Part shown: positions 30,340-30,711 of the stretch, in pieces
Layout: the number at the start of each line of letters is the position of its first letter
Position numbering within the stretch: position 1 is the stretch's first letter
Made by a program: the position numbers and the translations under genes
Source: Paulinella micropora
Taxonomy: Eukaryota > Cercozoa > Imbricatea > Euglyphida
Reading direction: 5' to 3'
Length of the DNA stretch: 30,711 nucleotides
Assembly (NCBI GenBank): GCA_009731375.1
Contig: BJOX01000273.1
Span: forward strand, 538,162 to 568,872
The notes under the pieces: generated by a model
Database searches by the model: none
Told to the model about the DNA's origin: nothing
The model's input: the letters and a program-made list of their open reading frames with translations, nothing else

Positions 30340-30711
30340 ATTACGGTCGTCTTCTCTTTCCTGCTCCTCTCTCCTTCCCCTTCTTCCCCTCCTCTCTCCT
30401 CCTCCCCTCCTTTCCTCCTTCCCCTCTCTCTTCCTCCTCCTCCCTCCTTCCCCTCCTCCCTCTTTCCCCTCTCTCTTTCTCCCTCTTCCCTCATTCCCCT
30501 CTCCTTCCCTTCCTCACTCCTTCCCCTCCTTCCTCCTTCCCCTCCTCCCTCCTTCCCCTCCTCCCTCCTTCCCCTCCTCCCCCCCTCCCCGTCCTCCTTC
30601 CTCTCGTCCCTCATTCCCCTCTCTCCTTCTCCCATCTCCCTCCTTCCTCTCCTCCATCATTCCCCTCTCTCCTTCTCCCTCCTCCCTCCTTCCCCTCCTC
30701 CCTCCCTCCCC
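30340..30711 (+). repeat. Polypyrimidine (CTCCTTCCC)-type tract, runs off the window
   Basis: About 370 bp of nearly pure C/T on the plus strand, with irregular CCTCCTTCCC and TCTCCTTC units. A long Gly/Glu/Arg frame on the minus strand is repeat translation. Mirror-symmetrical polypurine/polypyrimidine DNA of this sort can form triplex structures. Confidence 0.92.

Overview
This is a eukaryotic, almost entirely non-coding window dominated by simple-sequence DNA. By eye well over half is microsatellite or minisatellite: long (CTAT)n/(CTAC)n, (ATT)n, (CT)n, (GTAT)n and (ACTT)n arrays plus a 9-bp satellite. About 1.6 kb is N in 15 assembly gaps, many exactly 10 N, so this is a scaffolded draft. 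tRNA-derived SINE heads, short terminal-inverted-repeat elements and a short GT-AG intron show a eukaryotic nuclear genome. I cannot name the species. The short intron, GC-rich codons and Ala/Ser/Glu-rich protein would fit an alga or other protist, but an invertebrate is not excluded.

Layout. 1-3.2 kb: CT, GT and TAA arrays with several SINE copies, then two hairpin elements. 3.2-5.6 kb: nested simple repeats, half of an element called C, and a three-copy module. 5.9-8.5 kb: a compound higher-order repeat (minisatellite, palindromic element, CTAT array, repeated). 8.5-9.4 kb: 9-bp satellite. 9.6-12.3 kb: two SINE families on the plus strand, both identical to copies in the first 2 kb over the sequence they share. 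12.3-13.0 kb: gap. 13.0-20.6 kb: CTAT arrays broken by islands of complex sequence, several of them duplicated. 20.8-23.5 kb: the only credible protein-coding region. 23.5-25.8 kb: SINE fragment and GTAT/CTAT DNA. 25.8-28.4 kb: a large ACTT-type array that reverses polarity at about 28,059. 28.4-30.7 kb: duplications, a four-copy minisatellite, four different hairpin or inverted-repeat elements in a row, and a polypyrimidine tract running off the end.

Families named here. SINE-A: 268 bp, tRNA head, (ATT)n tail. SINE-B: about 400 bp, (ATT)n tail. Non-autonomous hairpin or TIR elements: M1 (about 215 bp palindrome, 4 copies), M2 (CpG-rich double hairpin, 3 copies), M3 (2 copies), M4 (TIR with a TTTCGGCCA core, 3 copies) and M5 (TIR with internal minisatellite, 2 copies). 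No transposase, reverse transcriptase, rRNA gene, functional tRNA gene or CRISPR was found. The gene candidate at 21,986-22,961 has two exons joined by an 85-nt phase-0 intron and encodes a low-complexity protein of unknown function.
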